DNA of 64,000 nt from Butyricicoccus sp. OM04-18BH (GTDB lineage: Bacteria > Bacillota > Clostridia > Oscillospirales > Butyricicoccaceae). Where the stretch lies: contig NZ_QULN01000002.1 of NCBI RefSeq assembly GCF_003481705.1, forward strand, positions 62,001 through 126,000, read 5' to 3'. How positions within the stretch are numbered: the stretch's first letter is position 1; the number at the start of each line of letters is the position of its first letter. Both the position numbers and the translations under genes were made by a program. This document shows positions 62,988 through 64,000 of the stretch, piece by piece. Under the pieces are notes generated by a model. That model searched no databases. It was not told the DNA's origin and worked only from the letters and a program-made list of their open reading frames with translations.

Positions 62988-63016
62988 ATATTATCCCCTG
63001 CGTACTGCATTGTCAA
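62988..63016 (-). promoter_or_regulatory. Promoter of the leucine operon
   Basis: TTGACA (63011-63016), 17 nt, TAATAT (62988-62993) on the minus strand, ending just before the T-box leader. Confidence 0.85.
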
Positions 63017-63067
63017 GAGAAAATTTCAAAGTTTCGCCGTTATTTTACATATGCCCGCCCGGACAGC

Positions 63068-63096
63068 TTGCGAAGTATGATAATATCTGATATAAT
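63068..63096 (+). promoter_or_regulatory. Promoter of the symporter gene
   Basis: TTGCGA (63068-63073), 17 nt, TATAAT (63091-63096). Confidence 0.75.
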
Positions 63097-63145
63097 ATTT
63101 GTTATCTCTGGATAAAGAGAAAATAAAAAAGAGGAGTATGTAACA

Positions 63146-64000
63146 TTGAAACAACTTGGACTGCTGGTTAGACTCATTATCGGCATCATCGCCGGTATGC
63201 TGATCGGCCTTTGCGGAGGCTGGTTCGGCATTGCGGACACGACGGGATTTGTTGCGGTCATTCGACTGCTCGCGACGTTCACCTCGCTGTTTTCCACTTT
63301 CCTGTCCTTCATGATTCCGCTGATCATCATTGCCTTCATCACGGTCGGCATGGCGGAGCTGGGTCAGAAGGCGAACCGTCTGTTCGGCCTGACGCTGCTG
63401 CTGGCCTACGGCACGACGACCATCTCGGGCTTCCTTACCTTCTTTATCGGCAAGGCTTTTCTCCCCTCGCTCATCAAACCCATCACGGGCGACGTTCTTG
63501 AGAGCAACGCTTTCGAGCCGTTCTTCACGATTGAGGTCACCCCGATTTTCGGTGTCATGACCGCGCTCGTGCTGGCGTTCGTTCTCGGCATCGGCATGGC
63601 GAACCTCAAGGGCGATTCCATGCTCAAGGTTTTCCGTGATCTTCAGAACATCGTTTCCGGCGTGCTGCGCCGCGTGATCATTCCGCTCATTCCGGTGCAT
63701 ATCGCGGGTCTGTTCGCCAACATCGCGGCCGAGGGCCGTCTCGCGGCAACGGTCAAGATGTTCGCCTCTCTCTACGGCATCATCATCGTGCTTCAGCTGC
63801 TTTACATTCTTTCCCAGTTTGTGCTCGCAAGCGGCGTGTGCAGAAAGAACCACCTGAAGAGCATCAAGAATATTGCGCCGGCGTACTTTACTGCCCTCGG
63901 TACCCAGTCCTCGGCGTCTACGATACCGGTAGCGCTCAACTGTGCGTACAGCAATAACGTCAATCGCGACGTTGCGGACTTCGTTGTTCCGCTCTGCGCG
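63146..64000 (+). CDS. Dicarboxylate/amino-acid:cation symporter (DAACS family), partial
   Basis: Open from TTG 63146 (gaggagtatgtaacaTTG) to the window end, 285 codons so far of an expected 400 or so. Membrane helices appear from the first residues (LLVRLIIGIIAGMLIGLC), followed by FMIPLIIIAFITVG, and the hairpin-1 motif region GTQSSASTIPVALN with its Ser-rich loop, which places it in the glutamate/aspartate transporter family. Substrate (Glu, Asp, Ser/Thr or a dicarboxylate) cannot be told from this part. It has its own promoter and diverges from the leucine operon. Confidence 0.88.
   Translation, partial: MKQLGLLVRLIIGIIAGMLIGLCGGWFGIADTTGFVAVIRLLATFTSLFSTFLSFMIPLIIIAFITVGMAELGQKANRLFGLTLLLAYGTTTISGFLTFFIGKAFLPSLIKPITGDVLESNAFEPFFTIEVTPIFGVMTALVLAFVLGIGMANLKGDSMLKVFRDLQNIVSGVLRRVIIPLIPVHIAGLFANIAAEGRLAATVKMFASLYGIIIVLQLLYILSQFVLASGVCRKNHLKSIKNIAPAYFTALGTQSSASTIPVALNCAYSNNVNRDVADFVVPLCA

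Overview
The window looks like a chromosomal segment of a Gram-positive, spore-forming anaerobe of the class Clostridia, probably an Oscillospirales/Butyricicoccaceae-type gut bacterium. The reasons are the gene order miaB-mutS-mutL-miaA-hfq, the sepF-yggT-divIVA-ileS-lspA-rluD block, an alpha/beta-type small acid-soluble spore protein, a SigH-like sigma factor, a leucine T-box, a glmS ribozyme, ThyX instead of ThyA, and strong TTGACA/TATAAT promoters with AGGAGG ribosome binding sites. A species cannot be named from sequence reading alone.

Layout. 1-5,110: an HxlR regulator, a 49-codon ORF and a very large SLH-domain surface protein. 5,112-7,894: a ruin of at least five truncated or frameshifted genes (2-hydroxyacid dehydrogenase, the three parts of a polar amino-acid ABC transporter, an AEC-family permease) beside an intact GntR regulator. 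8,643-12,254: DUF1858 protein, trmK, a Nif3-like gene and rqcH. 12,398-13,937: tRNA-Tyr followed by mobile-element debris (an IS66 remnant, a Rep-like fragment and two large palindromes). 13,947-32,690: a long leftward housekeeping block for cell division, mismatch repair, tRNA modification, ileS, lspA, rluD and two radical-SAM genes. 32,784-36,138: an ArsR-type regulator followed by a P-type ATPase with altered catalytic motifs. 36,371-37,842: a spore protein, a zinc-ribbon protein and a SigH-like factor. 37,918-43,821: glmS with its ribozyme, glmM and ruvBAC. 43,832-48,302: a methionine gamma-lyase-like enzyme, an unknown membrane-anchored protein, wecB and a tagO-type transferase. 48,355-49,980: glpK. 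50,037-57,799: one leftward gene run (tagA, thyX, DUF2156, GNAT, DJ-1, 5-FCL, CPBP protease, mltG, U32). 57,829-63,016: an orphan holin-like gene and the T-box-controlled leuA-leuC-leuD-leuB operon. 63,068-64,000: the start of a dicarboxylate/amino-acid:cation symporter.

How the parts connect. GlmM and GlmS supply the UDP-GlcNAc pathway, with the glmS ribozyme giving feedback. WecB, the TagO-like transferase and TagA-like glycosyltransferase could make a ManNAc-containing wall polymer, which is the usual ligand of SLH domains. MutS/MutL and RuvABC handle DNA repair. The leucine operon is read through a leader whose candidate specifier codon is CUC (Leu).

The strongest unusual signals are the P-type ATPase in which the phosphorylated Asp is Asn, the multiply broken 2.8-kb gene graveyard beside an intact regulator, and the tRNA-Tyr mobile-element scar with tandem palindromes. 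No CRISPR array, rRNA or intact prophage was seen.
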